Shown: positions 25,696-34,570, counted from the stretch's first letter. The stretch is DNA of 64,000 nt from Erysipelotrichaceae bacterium (GCA_017432005.1 JAFRKA010000008.1:1-64000); one strand, 5' to 3'. Program-made: numbers and translations. Notes: generated by a model from the letters alone, not told the origin.

Positions 25696-25972
25696 TGGCG
25701 ACGATCGTCGATTCAAGTGAATCGTAATCCGATACTGCTGAGTCAAGGAATCGGGCATAGGATTCGATCACCTCGGACTCATCAATAAATCTGGTCGCAA
25801 AGCGCTGGAAACGGGACAGCAGCATTTCCTGACCATCCGATTCCCAGATACTGTTAAGTTCATTCATGGTCCTGGAGACAAAAGAAAGGATGTCATCCAG
25901 CGTGGCATTGCAGTTTCTGATCTGAGCTGCAGTTTCGCTGACTTCCGGCAGCGTGATTCTGATATTTTCCAT
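25676..25972 (-). CDS. WXG100-family protein (second copy)
   Basis: 98 residues, helical hairpin. The turn region reads IWESDGQEML near residues 43-52, with Trp as in WXG but Glu-Ser in place of X-Gly. Helices flank both sides. WXG100 proteins are exported by T7SS as dimers, and this one would pair with the product of the gene just upstream. It starts nine bases after that gene and overlaps the lipoprotein gene at its end. Confidence 0.75.
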   Translation of the reverse strand: MENIRITLPEVSETAAQIRNCNATLDDILSFVSRTMNELNSIWESDGQEMLLSRFQRFATRFIDESEVIESYARFLDSAVSDYDSLESTIVANASSFN

Positions 25973-25981
25973 TTAACCTCC

Positions 25982-26284
25982 TTATACAGTTCTCAATCGA
26001 TTGGCACGCGTGTAGATCTCATCCTGGGTCTCTCTGTACGCTCTGGCAGAGTTTCGCAGGAAATCCGCATATTGCCTCATGATCATCGAAATCTGCTTCA
26101 GATCATCTTCAAATGCCTTTATCTGGTTGGTAAAAGCCGTATTATCTTTTCCTTCCCATGATACCGACATCTTGTCGACTTTCGTATAGATCGCCTGATA
26201 GGTGCGATCATACTCGCGATTGGCTTCCTCGATGCGGGAAGCTGTCGCTTCAAGTCTTTCCGGTTCAACCATTATTGATCTCAT
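25982..26284 (-). CDS. WXG100-family T7SS substrate (EsxA-like)
   Basis: 100 residues, two helices around SWEGKDNTAF (Trp-Glu-Gly, a canonical WXG) near residues 43-52. A C-terminal ARAYRETQDEI stretch resembles the YxxxD/E export signal of T7SS substrates. Start 26284 is chosen because AAGGAGG lies at ideal spacing; an earlier ATG gives 16 unlikely extra residues. It is the first gene of the locus. No clear promoter could be placed between it and the terminator at 26349-26374. Confidence 0.85.
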   Translation of the reverse strand: MRSIMVEPERLEATASRIEEANREYDRTYQAIYTKVDKMSVSWEGKDNTAFTNQIKAFEDDLKQISMIMRQYADFLRNSARAYRETQDEIYTRANRLRTV

Positions 26285-26348
26285 AAAAATTTCCTCCTTC
26301 ATATCTTTATCTGCAAAAAAACAGGTCTTCACCTACCCCCAGGCATAA

Positions 26349-26374
26349 AAAAATGAGAATTTCTTCTCATTTTT
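26349..26374 (-). terminator. Terminator of the cello-oligosaccharide operon
   Basis: Eleven-base-pair stem (26349-26359 with 26364-26374), four-base loop, with a T-run on the minus strand. It separates the nitroreductase-like gene from the T7SS genes. Confidence 0.8.
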
Positions 26375-26391
26375 CGTATTTTTATCTGTTT

Positions 26392-26904
26392 TTATCTGAT
26401 TTTCAGGATCTCATCAGGATCTTTACGCGGTTTAAATACCGGTTCGCCCTTGCGCTTGCCGATAGCAATCACCGGAAGGACAGTTTCATCATCAGGGATC
26501 CCGAAGTATTCCTTGAGACCCTGAAAATCTCTTAATCCCATGATCAGCGTATCATAACCCATTTCGCTGGCCTTGAGCAGCAGATAGGCATTCTGCAGAC
26601 CCAGGTCATAGGCACCCCAGAGATCGCCCTCATCTGAACCTGCACCGGAAAGTCCCTTCTGGTATGAAGAGATGATATAGGCAGCATTCCTGGACGAATT
26701 CTGGTTGAAATCCGGCAGACAGTTCATTACTGTTTCGATCGCTTCATCGCTCAAGGCGACATAGTATCTTCCGGTCTGGGTATTCTTCCAGGAAGGAGAG
26801 AGCTGTGCGCATGCGATGATCTGTCTGATCTCGCTTTCACTGATCCTGTCTTCGCTGTAGCTTCTGACGCTTCTTCTGATCTTTACGAGTTCGTTTAATT
26901 CCAT
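26392..26904 (-). CDS. Nitroreductase-family protein
   Basis: 170 residues of the FMN-dependent nitroreductase family. RRSVRSYSEDRIS (about 9-21) gives the FMN phosphate contacts, followed by ACAQLSPSWKNTQ and the typical C-terminal IAIGKRKGEP. Family members reduce nitro compounds, flavins or quinones using NAD(P)H. It is the last gene of the cello-oligosaccharide operon, two bases after galM with AAGGAG before its ATG. Its link to sugar use is unclear and may be only positional. Confidence 0.8.
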   Translation of the reverse strand: MELNELVKIRRSVRSYSEDRISESEIRQIIACAQLSPSWKNTQTGRYYVALSDEAIETVMNCLPDFNQNSSRNAAYIISSYQKGLSGAGSDEGDLWGAYDLGLQNAYLLLKASEMGYDTLIMGLRDFQGLKEYFGIPDDETVLPVIAIGKRKGEPVFKPRKDPDEILKIR

Positions 26905-26906
26905 TT

Positions 26907-27857
26907 TTACTCCTTGTTTATCAGTTCGTATCTGATATAATGGCTCATCTTCTCGCCTTTTCTTAAGATCGGCAGCAGATAATGATCGCCGTAGTTGACC
27001 CCGTTAGGATAATATTGTGCTTCCAGCGCGATACCTTCGAATTTACCATAAGGACGATTGTCCTTACTGGTATCGGTATTCAGATAATAAGCGGTATATA
27101 CATGCATATCCGGCAGATCAGAATAGATGTTAAGCTGCAGTCTGTCATTCTTCAGTTCACACATCAGCTTGTCATCCAGATTCTCCCAGACATAGTTGTT
27201 GTCGATATTGAGGATACGCTCCAGATTATCGCCGATCCTTCTGAATTCATTGAAATCAAACGGCGTACCTTCACACTTTAAAGCCTCATCCAATGTCAGA
27301 TTGTATTCATCAGTCGGTGAATAAGTATCAGTGGTCATATGCAGATACTCATTCAGGATATCCTTGTCACCAAGATTGAAATAAGAATGATTGGTGATAT
27401 TGAAGATGGTATCGGCATCACTTTCTCCTTCAAAACTGAAGATGAGCGCATTTCTGTCAAGCTTATACGAAACACTTGTCTGCAGATTGCCAGGGAAGCC
27501 CTCTTCTCCATCAGCGGAGAAATATGAAAGGATGATCTCATCATCACTGTGTTTCTCTGTCTTCCACATCCTGAAGCCGAAGCCGTTGATCCCACCACCA
27601 TGTAATTGGTTCATATTGTCATTGACGGTCAGCTGATATTCTTTGCCGTTGAGTTCAAACCTGGCATTGCCGATCCGGTTGGAATTCCTGCCGATCGTCG
27701 CCCCGATATTGTTGCCGGCATTGCGGATATAATCATCGTCATTATCAAAACCCAGAACGATGTCGATCCCGCTCTTCTTGTCGATAAGCTTTGTCAGAGT
27801 CGCACCAAGTTCGCTTATTTCTGCTTTCAGATAATCATTCTCGATCGTATATTTCAT
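26907..27857 (-). CDS. galM: Aldose 1-epimerase
   Basis: 316 residues of the galactose mutarotase family. GATIGRNSNRIGNARF (about 52-67), NQLHGG (His near residue 86), TNHSYFNLG (His near residue 152) and EAQYYPNG (catalytic Glu near residue 278) are all present. It interconverts alpha and beta anomers of glucose and related sugars. Here it would equilibrate the glucose released by the phosphorylases. The gene is 12 bases after the LacI regulator in the operon. Confidence 0.85.
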   Translation of the reverse strand: MKYTIENDYLKAEISELGATLTKLIDKKSGIDIVLGFDNDDDYIRNAGNNIGATIGRNSNRIGNARFELNGKEYQLTVNDNMNQLHGGGINGFGFRMWKTEKHSDDEIILSYFSADGEEGFPGNLQTSVSYKLDRNALIFSFEGESDADTIFNITNHSYFNLGDKDILNEYLHMTTDTYSPTDEYNLTLDEALKCEGTPFDFNEFRRIGDNLERILNIDNNYVWENLDDKLMCELKNDRLQLNIYSDLPDMHVYTAYYLNTDTSKDNRPYGKFEGIALEAQYYPNGVNYGDHYLLPILRKGEKMSHYIRYELINKE

Positions 27858-27869
27858 TCTCTTTGCCTT

Positions 27870-28868
27870 TCAGTTAAGTTTTTTGACTGTCGATCCTGTG
27901 ATCATCTTTCCGGAGATGATCACATGTTCAGGCGGCAGTTCAGGCTGGTTGATCATCTGCAGCAGTTTGCGGGCTGCCAGCTGACCTAAAGAAGTCGTAT
28001 CCTGTTCATAGGTCGTCATATTCATGATCTTGGCCATATTGATGCCATCATAGCCGATAGCTGAAATATCGTTTGGAATGCTCATTCCGCGAGAAATGAT
28101 CGTATCCGTGCCGCCAATCATTGAATAGTCATCCGGGAAAACGATCAAAGTCGGAGGATCAGGAAGATCGAGCAGCTGAGCCGTCTTTCTGGCGCAGTCC
28201 CTGATGTCGTGATAATTGCCACCGACGATATATTCAGGCGGGATAGCGATCCCCAGTCGGCTGCAGGTCCGATGAAAACTGCCTACACGGTCAACTGTGA
28301 CCTCAGTCGCATCACCATGGATGTAGGCGATCTTACGATGTCCCATACTAGCAGCATAACGTACTATTTCATCCATACCACGGGTATTGTCCGAAAGGAC
28401 AGCCGCGCATTTTTCAAAGACATAGTCGATCGTCACGACCGGTATCTTCGATTCAGCCAGTTCAATGATCTCGGGATCCTTGAAATCAGCCGTCATGATC
28501 GCGACACCGTCGAGATTCCTGTATTCAACATGTCTGAGATATGTCGTTTTGTTTCCGGCGATCGTATGATTGATGAATGTGATATCGTAACCGTATTTCT
28601 CGGCTTCCCTCTGGAAGCTTTCAAGTATCATAGAAAAATACTCGTGGCTCAGCCCCGCACGTTCTTCAGCAAACAGTACGCCGAGATTATAGGTCCGGTT
28701 CGTCTTGAGAGCTCTGGCCGAGACGTTGGTCGCATAGCCCAGCTTCTCCGCAACTTTTCTCACCTTCTCCTTCGTGGCAGTCGAAATATCCGCCTGATCA
28801 TTCAGAGCTTTTGATACAGTCGCTACCGAAACATTACATTTTTCCGCAATATCCTTGATTGAAACCAT
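27870..28868 (-). CDS. LacI-family transcriptional regulator of the cello-oligosaccharide locus
   Basis: 332 residues. The N-terminal helix-turn-helix (SIKDIAEKCNVSVATVSKALN, residues 3-23 with its hinge up to about 55) is followed by a periplasmic-binding-protein-like sensor domain. The effector is probably a cello-oligosaccharide or its phosphorolysis product. Two operators sharing CGTTTAAG in the divergent promoter region (34498-34510 and 34618-34631) are its likely targets. It is encoded inside the minus-strand operon one base after the GH5 gene, so it would be autoregulated. Confidence 0.85.
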   Translation of the reverse strand: MVSIKDIAEKCNVSVATVSKALNDQADISTATKEKVRKVAEKLGYATNVSARALKTNRTYNLGVLFAEERAGLSHEYFSMILESFQREAEKYGYDITFINHTIAGNKTTYLRHVEYRNLDGVAIMTADFKDPEIIELAESKIPVVTIDYVFEKCAAVLSDNTRGMDEIVRYAASMGHRKIAYIHGDATEVTVDRVGSFHRTCSRLGIAIPPEYIVGGNYHDIRDCARKTAQLLDLPDPPTLIVFPDDYSMIGGTDTIISRGMSIPNDISAIGYDGINMAKIMNMTTYEQDTTSLGQLAARKLLQMINQPELPPEHVIISGKMITGSTVKKLN

Positions 28869-28869
28869 C

Positions 28870-29892
28870 TTACAATAACTTTATTATTTCTTCCCTTACA
28901 TCCCGGTAATGATCACCGACAAGTCCGAAATCCATCTCTCTGTATGTCCAGGCTGCTCTGCCTATCTCATACTTATCGAAGATCCTGCTGATGCATCTGT
29001 ACCATTTAAGGGCATCCGCCGGATCAGTCAGATCGATAACTCCATATTCACCGCAATAGAGCGGTACATCTCTTTCCTCACAGACCTTCACTGCTTCAGA
29101 AAACAGACTATCAAAGTATTTCTCATCAAGTTTTTCCTCAGAATCAGGAAGCTGACCGATGAAGTATTCGCCTACGACATCCAGAGTATTCTTCCGGTAT
29201 TGAGCATACGTCGCATCAAAACTCATCCGAAAATTTCTGTCCATCGTATCAATCCAGTAAGCACCCTGATGAGTGAAGATGATCGGATTGTAGCAGTGAA
29301 AGTTGTAGACGATGTTGTTGTCATAAGGCATCGCCAGATCCTTTACGGCTTCGACAGAATTGTTGTGGTATCCGCCGACCAGGATCTTGACTTCCGGTGC
29401 AAAATCCCTGATATGTCTGATCGCTTCAGTACTGATGCGGTTCCAGGCGTCCTTATAGGTCTCGTATGTGACCTCGTTCAGCAGCTCAAAAGCGATGTTG
29501 TCACTCTTGCCGAACTGCTTCGCAAACTCTGCCCAGAGCCGGTAGAAAAGGATCTGATAGGATTCTTTCTCAAAGAAACCCTCTTCATTCTCGCCCTTAT
29601 CAAAACTGAAGCCGATGGTCTTGTGCAGATCCAGGATCATGTTGAGACCATACTTATGACACCAGTCGATGCATTTCTGGATCCTTTCAAATCCCTGCGG
29701 TTTAAAAGAACCGTCCTCATTCTGGACGAGATTATAGTCGACCGGGATCCTTACATGATCGAGACCCCAGTTCTTTACTGTTTCAAAATCTTTTTCAGTG
29801 ATGAAGGTATCGTAGCGTTCTTCTGTGTTATCACACTGCGAAAACCAGCCACCGAAATTAATTCCATGTGTGTATCCTTCAAATTTTCTCAT
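28870..29892 (-). CDS. Intracellular GH5-family beta-glucanase
   Basis: 340 residues, no signal peptide, so it acts in the cytoplasm. It has a GH5 TIM barrel: GINFGGWFSQC near the N-terminus, HVRIPVDY, the acid/base in ELLNEV (Glu140) and the nucleophile in YCGEYGV (Glu282). It probably trims imported cello-oligosaccharides or related beta-glucans before phosphorolysis. It lies between the importer ATPase gene and the LacI gene, after a stem-loop. Confidence 0.8.
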   Translation of the reverse strand: MRKFEGYTHGINFGGWFSQCDNTEERYDTFITEKDFETVKNWGLDHVRIPVDYNLVQNEDGSFKPQGFERIQKCIDWCHKYGLNMILDLHKTIGFSFDKGENEEGFFEKESYQILFYRLWAEFAKQFGKSDNIAFELLNEVTYETYKDAWNRISTEAIRHIRDFAPEVKILVGGYHNNSVEAVKDLAMPYDNNIVYNFHCYNPIIFTHQGAYWIDTMDRNFRMSFDATYAQYRKNTLDVVGEYFIGQLPDSEEKLDEKYFDSLFSEAVKVCEERDVPLYCGEYGVIDLTDPADALKWYRCISRIFDKYEIGRAAWTYREMDFGLVGDHYRDVREEIIKLL

Positions 29893-29903
29893 ATTTCTTT
29901 ATA

Positions 29904-29925
29904 AAGCCTTGTTTGACCAAGGCTT
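29904..29925 (-). terminator. Intercistronic stem-loop
   Basis: Eight-base-pair stem AAGCCTTG/CAAGGCTT (29904-29911 with 29918-29925) between the importer ATPase and GH5 genes, followed by only a short T-rich stretch. It is probably a partial terminator or mRNA-stability element. Confidence 0.5.
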
Positions 29926-29931
29926 AATCAT

Positions 29932-31119
29932 TTAATACTCCAGGTTATGCTGATCAGCTTTCGAGAAGACATGACATACACTGCCATTGAAAGTGAGATT
30001 CACTTCTTTGCCCATGTATTCGACTTCCTGTCCCTCAGTTGGTACGATGACGATCACGTCTTTGCCGTTGACAGTCATATGTAAATGGCATGACGGACCC
30101 ATCAGTTCTGATACATCGACGATGCCCTTGATGCCCTTGTCAGCGAGCTGGATATGATCAGGTCTGACACCCAGGACGACATCCTGTGCTTCGACGTTGT
30201 TTGCTTTGAGTCTTTCCTGCTTGTCATCGGCCAGGACGACACTGTAACCGTCAGTCTTGATGACATATTTACCGTTTTCAAGCTCAAGACGCGCATCGAA
30301 ATAGTTCATCTGCGGAGTTCCAATGAAACCGGAAACGAACTGATTGCGCGGATGATCATATACTTCCTGCGGTGTACCGATCTGCTGGATGAAACCGTCT
30401 TTCATGACGACGATCCTGTCACCCAGAGTCATGGCCTCAGTCTGGTCATGTGTTACATAGATGAAAGTGGTATTGATCTTCTTTCTCAGTTTGATGATCT
30501 CAGCTCTCATCTGGTTACGCAGTTTCGCATCCAGATTTGATAAAGGTTCATCCATCAGCAGGACCTTAGGATCTCTGACGATGGCACGGCCGATCGCAAC
30601 ACGCTGTCTCTGACCACCGGAAAGAGCCTTAGGCTTACGGTCAAGATACTGGGTGATATCCAGGATCTCAGCTGCTTCATTGACCTTGCGGTCGATCTCG
30701 TCCTTAGGAACTCTCTTGATCTTCAGTGAGTAGCCCATGTTTTCACGGACTGTCATGTGCGGATAAAGAGCGTATGACTGGAAGACCATAGCGATATCTC
30801 TGTCCTTCGGTTCAACTGAATTGACGAGATTGCCGTCGATGTAGAGTTCACCGGCTGTGATCTCTTCCAGACCGGCGACCATTCTCAGCGTCGTAGATTT
30901 ACCACAGCCTGAAGGACCGACCAGAACGATGAATTCCTTGTCCTTGATGTCCAGACTGAATTCCTGAACAGCTACGACACCTTCATCGGTGATCTGCAAA
31001 TTGACTTTATTGGTCTCAGGATTCTCGTCCTTTGCTTTCTTTAAGAATTTACGCTGTTTTTTCTCAGTATCTCCGATCGGATATACTTTCTTGATATTTT
31101 TAAGAATTACTTCTGCCAT
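29932..31119 (-). CDS. ABC transporter ATPase, MsmX/UgpC type (carbohydrate importer)
   Basis: 395 residues. The nucleotide-binding domain has Walker A GPSGCGKST, signature LSGGQRQR, Walker B LLMDEPLSNLDAKLR and the switch His in YVTHDQTEA. The C-terminal TOBE regulatory domain contains VLGVRPDH. This is the ATPase that powers the sugar importer encoded just upstream. In many Bacillota one such ATPase (MsmX) serves several importers; here it has its own copy inside the operon. AAAGGAG precedes the ATG. Confidence 0.9.
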   Translation of the reverse strand: MAEVILKNIKKVYPIGDTEKKQRKFLKKAKDENPETNKVNLQITDEGVVAVQEFSLDIKDKEFIVLVGPSGCGKSTTLRMVAGLEEITAGELYIDGNLVNSVEPKDRDIAMVFQSYALYPHMTVRENMGYSLKIKRVPKDEIDRKVNEAAEILDITQYLDRKPKALSGGQRQRVAIGRAIVRDPKVLLMDEPLSNLDAKLRNQMRAEIIKLRKKINTTFIYVTHDQTEAMTLGDRIVVMKDGFIQQIGTPQEVYDHPRNQFVSGFIGTPQMNYFDARLELENGKYVIKTDGYSVVLADDKQERLKANNVEAQDVVLGVRPDHIQLADKGIKGIVDVSELMGPSCHLHMTVNGKDVIVIVPTEGQEVEYMGKEVNLTFNGSVCHVFSKADQHNLEY

Positions 31120-31131
31120 ATATTTTCTCCT

Positions 31132-31995
31132 TTATCCCTTGACACTACCTGAGGTAACACCCTTGATGATTGATTTAGACAGGATGATATAGATCACCAT
31201 TACCGGTAAGATCGCCATCAGCATCAGCATATAGACCTTACCCATATCGAACTTCGTATAGTCTGCACTTCTTAATGTTGCGATCATGACCGGAACGGTC
31301 TTGACGTTCGGCTTATTCAGCAGCAGTGAAGGCATGAAATAGTTGTTCCATGAACCGACAAACGAGAAGATCATCTGGACGGCGATAGCCGGCTTCATGA
31401 TCGGTAAGACGATCTCATTGAAGATCCTGAACTCGTTACTGCCGTCGATCCTGGCAGCTTCCACCATGTCTAACGGAAGCGTAGCTTCAAGATACTGTCT
31501 CATATAAAAGTAGACAGACGGAGCAGCGATCGAAGGAACGATCAGCAGCCATAGTTTGTTGGTCAGATTATACTTGAAAGCCAACTGGATGAAACCGACG
31601 GCCGAGACCTGTGAAGGGATCATCATGATGGCCAGAATGAACAGGTGTACGATCCTCTTGAACTTGAAATCATAGACATAGGTTCCATAGGCTGTCAGTG
31701 CTGAGAAATAAGTCGTCAGCAGGGCTGAAGCGATCGCAACGATGAAACTGTTCCTCATGCCGACCGGAATATTGATATCACCGTCATGCCATGCATTGTA
31801 GAAGTTATCAAAGAAGTGATTGCTCGGTATCAGCGTAAAGCCGCTCTGCAGTTGTCCGTTGGATCTCGTCGAGTTGATAAACATCAGATAGAAGAAGAAC
31901 AGACACAGGAAAGTCAGGAAGCCCAGGATCAGATAAACGACGATTCTGGAGATCAGCAGTTTTATTTCTGCACTTTTATTTTTATCTCTTTGCAT
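31132..31995 (-). CDS. Carbohydrate ABC transporter permease (MalG-like)
   Basis: 287 residues with six membrane helices. The EAA loop, which docks on the ATPase, reads EAARIDGSNEFRIFNEIVLP (about 179-198). The long N-terminal LFFFYLMFINSTRS region is typical of MalG-type CUT1 permeases. It forms the transmembrane channel with the neighbouring permease. Confidence 0.88.
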   Translation of the reverse strand: MQRDKNKSAEIKLLISRIVVYLILGFLTFLCLFFFYLMFINSTRSNGQLQSGFTLIPSNHFFDNFYNAWHDGDINIPVGMRNSFIVAIASALLTTYFSALTAYGTYVYDFKFKRIVHLFILAIMMIPSQVSAVGFIQLAFKYNLTNKLWLLIVPSIAAPSVYFYMRQYLEATLPLDMVEAARIDGSNEFRIFNEIVLPIMKPAIAVQMIFSFVGSWNNYFMPSLLLNKPNVKTVPVMIATLRSADYTKFDMGKVYMLMLMAILPVMVIYIILSKSIIKGVTSGSVKG

Positions 31996-32007
31996 CTTTT
32001 CCCCTTT

Positions 32008-32943
32008 CTACTTCGAATTAGTATTGATCGTTTTGAAAACGAATGTCGACAGGATAGCCGTGATGATGAACAGCAGTACTGATACAGCACCGGCCATACC
32101 GTAGTTCTTGGAGATGCCAAGGAACGTATTCAGATACATGACGAGCGTCGTAGATGTATTGTTAGGCGTACCGCTGCGGTTAGTCAGGATCTGCGGAACA
32201 TCGAACATCTGAACGCCACCGATCATCGAAGTGATGAAGACATAGATGAAGATCGGCATCAGCAGAGGCATAGTGATGTTGAAGAAGACCTGTGTCGAAG
32301 TTGAACCGTCAAGTCGGGCAGATTCAAACAGGCTCTCATCGATACCCTGAATACCAGCCATCAGCAGGATCGTCGTATTACCGAACCACATCAGGAAGTT
32401 CATGAGAGCGATCAGTGACTGAACACTGACCTGCAGTCCCAGGAAGTTGATCGGTTCAGCAGCTACACCGGAAGCCACTAATAACTGGTTGACCGGACCG
32501 ACCATCGAGAACAGTGTGAAGAACAGCATTGAAAAGGCGGAAGCCATGATGATGTTCGGCATGTAGATGACCGTCTTGAAGAACTGCTGGCCTCTGATGT
32601 TGAGCCTGGTGCTCGTGAAGAACAGTGCCAGCATCATGGCGATCACAAACTGCGGTACAGCACCGATGACCCAAAGCCAGATCGTGTTGCCCAGGAACTT
32701 GAAGATCGGGATATAGCCGGAATTGTTCAGCGTGAAAAGAGCTTTGTAGTTGTCCAGACCGACCCAGTTAGGTCCGATGACCGTCAGACCGTCACGGTAG
32801 TTCTCGAAGAAGCTGTTGTAGATGGTCAACAGCTGTGGGTAGAACGTAAAGATCGCATAGATTATAAAAAATGGTGTGATGAATATGTATCCCCACTTTG
32901 CATAAGATATGGATCTGTTAGGATTTGTTTTCTTTTTTTCCAT
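32008..32943 (-). CDS. Carbohydrate ABC transporter permease (MalF-like)
   Basis: 311 residues with six membrane helices. The EAA loop reads ESARLDGSTSTQVFFNITMP (about 202-221), and GWNDKFT-type motifs are absent. It pairs with the MalG-like permease 12 bases downstream. It is separated from the binding-protein gene by 108 bases that carry a strong hairpin. Confidence 0.88.
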   Translation of the reverse strand: MEKKKTNPNRSISYAKWGYIFITPFFIIYAIFTFYPQLLTIYNSFFENYRDGLTVIGPNWVGLDNYKALFTLNNSGYIPIFKFLGNTIWLWVIGAVPQFVIAMMLALFFTSTRLNIRGQQFFKTVIYMPNIIMASAFSMLFFTLFSMVGPVNQLLVASGVAAEPINFLGLQVSVQSLIALMNFLMWFGNTTILLMAGIQGIDESLFESARLDGSTSTQVFFNITMPLLMPIFIYVFITSMIGGVQMFDVPQILTNRSGTPNNTSTTLVMYLNTFLGISKNYGMAGAVSVLLFIITAILSTFVFKTINTNSK

Positions 32944-32998
32944 ATTTACACCTCATCTGATTTCTTAAACAAATAGCTGATTTTACTTATTTAAGAAA

Positions 32999-33028
32999 CT
33001 ATGGCAGGTCATCATTGACCTGCCATAG
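32999..33028 (-). repeat. Intercistronic inverted repeat after the binding-protein gene
   Basis: Perfect 13-base-pair stem CTATGGCAGGTCA/TGACCTGCCATAG (32999-33011 with 33016-33028) with a four-base loop and only a weak T-run. A second short pairing (TTTCTTAA 32961-32968 with TTAAGAAA 32991-32998) lies just beyond. Such elements usually protect the binding-protein mRNA and lower permease expression. Confidence 0.7.
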
Positions 33029-33051
33029 ATTTAATATTCAATGATAATCAA

Positions 33052-34380
33052 TTACTCAACAGTGATATTCGGATAAGTAGCTACAACTTTATCTTTGAAG
33101 TTCTTGATAGCAGTTTCCTTATCAACAGTTCCTGACAGGAACTCAGAATATGCGTTCTGTAATGATTCGTTGATCAGCTGATCGTAAGGAGTGATGTTCT
33201 GGAACTTGATGTCCTTAGCTAATTCAGCAAATACTGCAGTATCATTCTGATTGCCTAAGAAAGCGTTGCCGTAAGACTCATCAGCAGCAAACTTAGCGTT
33301 TACAGCCTGGTTGTTAGAGAACTGAGATTCTTCAGAAACCAGCTTAGAAACTAAGTCAGCATCGTTGATGAATGAATTCATGATATCAGCAACCATTGTC
33401 GGGTTGTCTGTGCCGGTAGCAGCCAGCATCCAGGTACCGCCCCAGAAGTGAGCCTGAGGACCCTTGCAGATAGCCCAGTCACCGTAGCAGCCTTTTTCCT
33501 CATCCATGGCATTGCCCATGCAGAAGTTGAAGTACCAAGCAGGACCGAAGAAGCACATAGAAGTACCAGTCTTGAACATTTCAGAGTTCTTTTCTTCTGA
33601 CCAGATACCTGCAGGATATTTAGCATAACCTTCAGCCATGTAAGTTTCAGCCTGATCCATCCAAGCCTGAATAGCAGAGTCGATATTTAACTTGCCATCA
33701 ACAACCCATGCAGAAGTAGTGTTGTTTGAGAATACACGGTAAGAATCCAGCGGAGTAGCCAGCATGTTGTAACCCTTTTCCTTGGCAACAGCAGCAACTT
33801 CATCGAATTTCTCCCAAGAATCTAATGCAGCCTGCACTTCAGCTGGATCATCAGTTCCGAGAACTTCCTTAGCGATTGAACGTCTGTAGATCAGAGCAGA
33901 CGGGCAGCACTGGAATGAAACGCCCTTAACAACGCCATTGGCATCAGAAGCAGCTTCAACAGTGTACTTGTAAGTGTTAGAGAAATCAGTTACACCAATA
34001 GACTTGACATCCATTGTAGCATCAGAGTTAGTGTACTTGATGATGTAGTCAGCTTCAGCTAAGAAGAGGTCTACTTTTTCATCAGCAGGTGCATTTTCCT
34101 GATTCAGCAGAGCAGCATCGAGAGCATCCTGGTAAGCACCACCGTCAGAAGGATAAGTTGTACGCTTGATCGTAACATCACCTTTCTTCAGAGTGTACTC
34201 ATCGATAGTCTCGTCAGCATAGTACTTCTCTAAGAAGCCCCAGAACTCAACGTTCCAAGTCCAGAGATTTAATACTTTGCCTTCGCCTTCTTCTGTAGGT
34301 TCCGGTTCAGTCTTGCCAGAGCAACCGACTAAAGCGAAAACCATAAGAACAGCTAATAAGATACTTAACAGTTTTTTCAT
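33052..34380 (-). CDS. Sugar ABC transporter substrate-binding lipoprotein
   Basis: 442 residues. The signal peptide MKKLLSILLAVLMVFALVGC ends in a lipobox (Cys20), followed by an acidic linker and a CUT1 family-1 extracellular solute-binding domain. It captures cello-oligosaccharides at the cell surface for the two permeases, a specificity inferred from the phosphorylase and glucanase neighbours. GGAAGGGAG precedes the ATG. It is first in the operon and probably the most expressed product. Confidence 0.88.
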   Translation of the reverse strand: MKKLLSILLAVLMVFALVGCSGKTEPEPTEEGEGKVLNLWTWNVEFWGFLEKYYADETIDEYTLKKGDVTIKRTTYPSDGGAYQDALDAALLNQENAPADEKVDLFLAEADYIIKYTNSDATMDVKSIGVTDFSNTYKYTVEAASDANGVVKGVSFQCCPSALIYRRSIAKEVLGTDDPAEVQAALDSWEKFDEVAAVAKEKGYNMLATPLDSYRVFSNNTTSAWVVDGKLNIDSAIQAWMDQAETYMAEGYAKYPAGIWSEEKNSEMFKTGTSMCFFGPAWYFNFCMGNAMDEEKGCYGDWAICKGPQAHFWGGTWMLAATGTDNPTMVADIMNSFINDADLVSKLVSEESQFSNNQAVNAKFAADESYGNAFLGNQNDTAVFAELAKDIKFQNITPYDQLINESLQNAYSEFLSGTVDKETAIKNFKDKVVATYPNITVE

Positions 34381-34421
34381 TTTTTCTCCCTTCCTATTAA
34401 GTTATTATTTGCCGTCAATCA

Positions 34422-34453
34422 ATATATATGAACCAACATATATATGAACCAAC
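34422..34453. repeat. Tandem 16-base duplication in the binding-protein 5' leader
   Basis: Two perfect adjacent copies of ATATATATGAACCAAC (34422-34437 and 34438-34453) within the predicted 5' untranslated region of the minus-strand operon. The function is unknown; the unit could be a protein-binding site or polymerase slippage product. Confidence 0.8.
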
Positions 34454-34497
34454 GGACTTTTTTGAAAACCGATTTTTGTGAAAGCCTTTTCTTTTCA

Positions 34498-34510
34498 CTT
34501 AAACGTTTTC
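34498..34510 (-). promoter_or_regulatory. LacI-type operator for the importer operon
   Basis: On the minus strand GAAAACGTTTAAG, centred on CG with AAAC/GTTT half-sites, just downstream of the -10. It shares CGTTTAAG and most flanking bases with the operator of the divergent promoter at 34618-34631. Confidence 0.6.
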
Positions 34511-34517
34511 GTTGTCT

Positions 34518-34546
34518 TTAGTATACCACATTTTTTAAAAAGTCAA
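34518..34546 (-). promoter_or_regulatory. Promoter of the importer operon
   Basis: Minus-strand -35 TTGACT (34541-34546). The -10 is either TATACT (34520-34525, spacer 15) or TACTAA (34518-34523, spacer 17). The spacer is an A/T tract. Confidence 0.65.
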
Positions 34547-34554
34547 CACTTTTT

Positions 34555-34570
34555 TTGCAAGCGTTAACAA
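34555..34570 (+). promoter_or_regulatory. Candidate cre site (CcpA binding)
   Basis: TTGCAAGCGTTAACAA matches the cre consensus WTGNAANCGNWWNCAW at every fixed position. It lies between the two divergent promoters, where CcpA with HPr-Ser-P could repress both. Confidence 0.6.

Noticed and set aside
28909..29904. A 331-codon open frame on the plus strand opposite the GH5 gene
   Set aside because: It is fully antisense to a gene with clear GH5 motifs, has no SD or family motif and shows composition typical of mirror frames.
34422..34453. Tandem repeat as part of a mobile element or CRISPR
   Set aside because: Only two copies, no spacers, no transposase or cas genes nearby.
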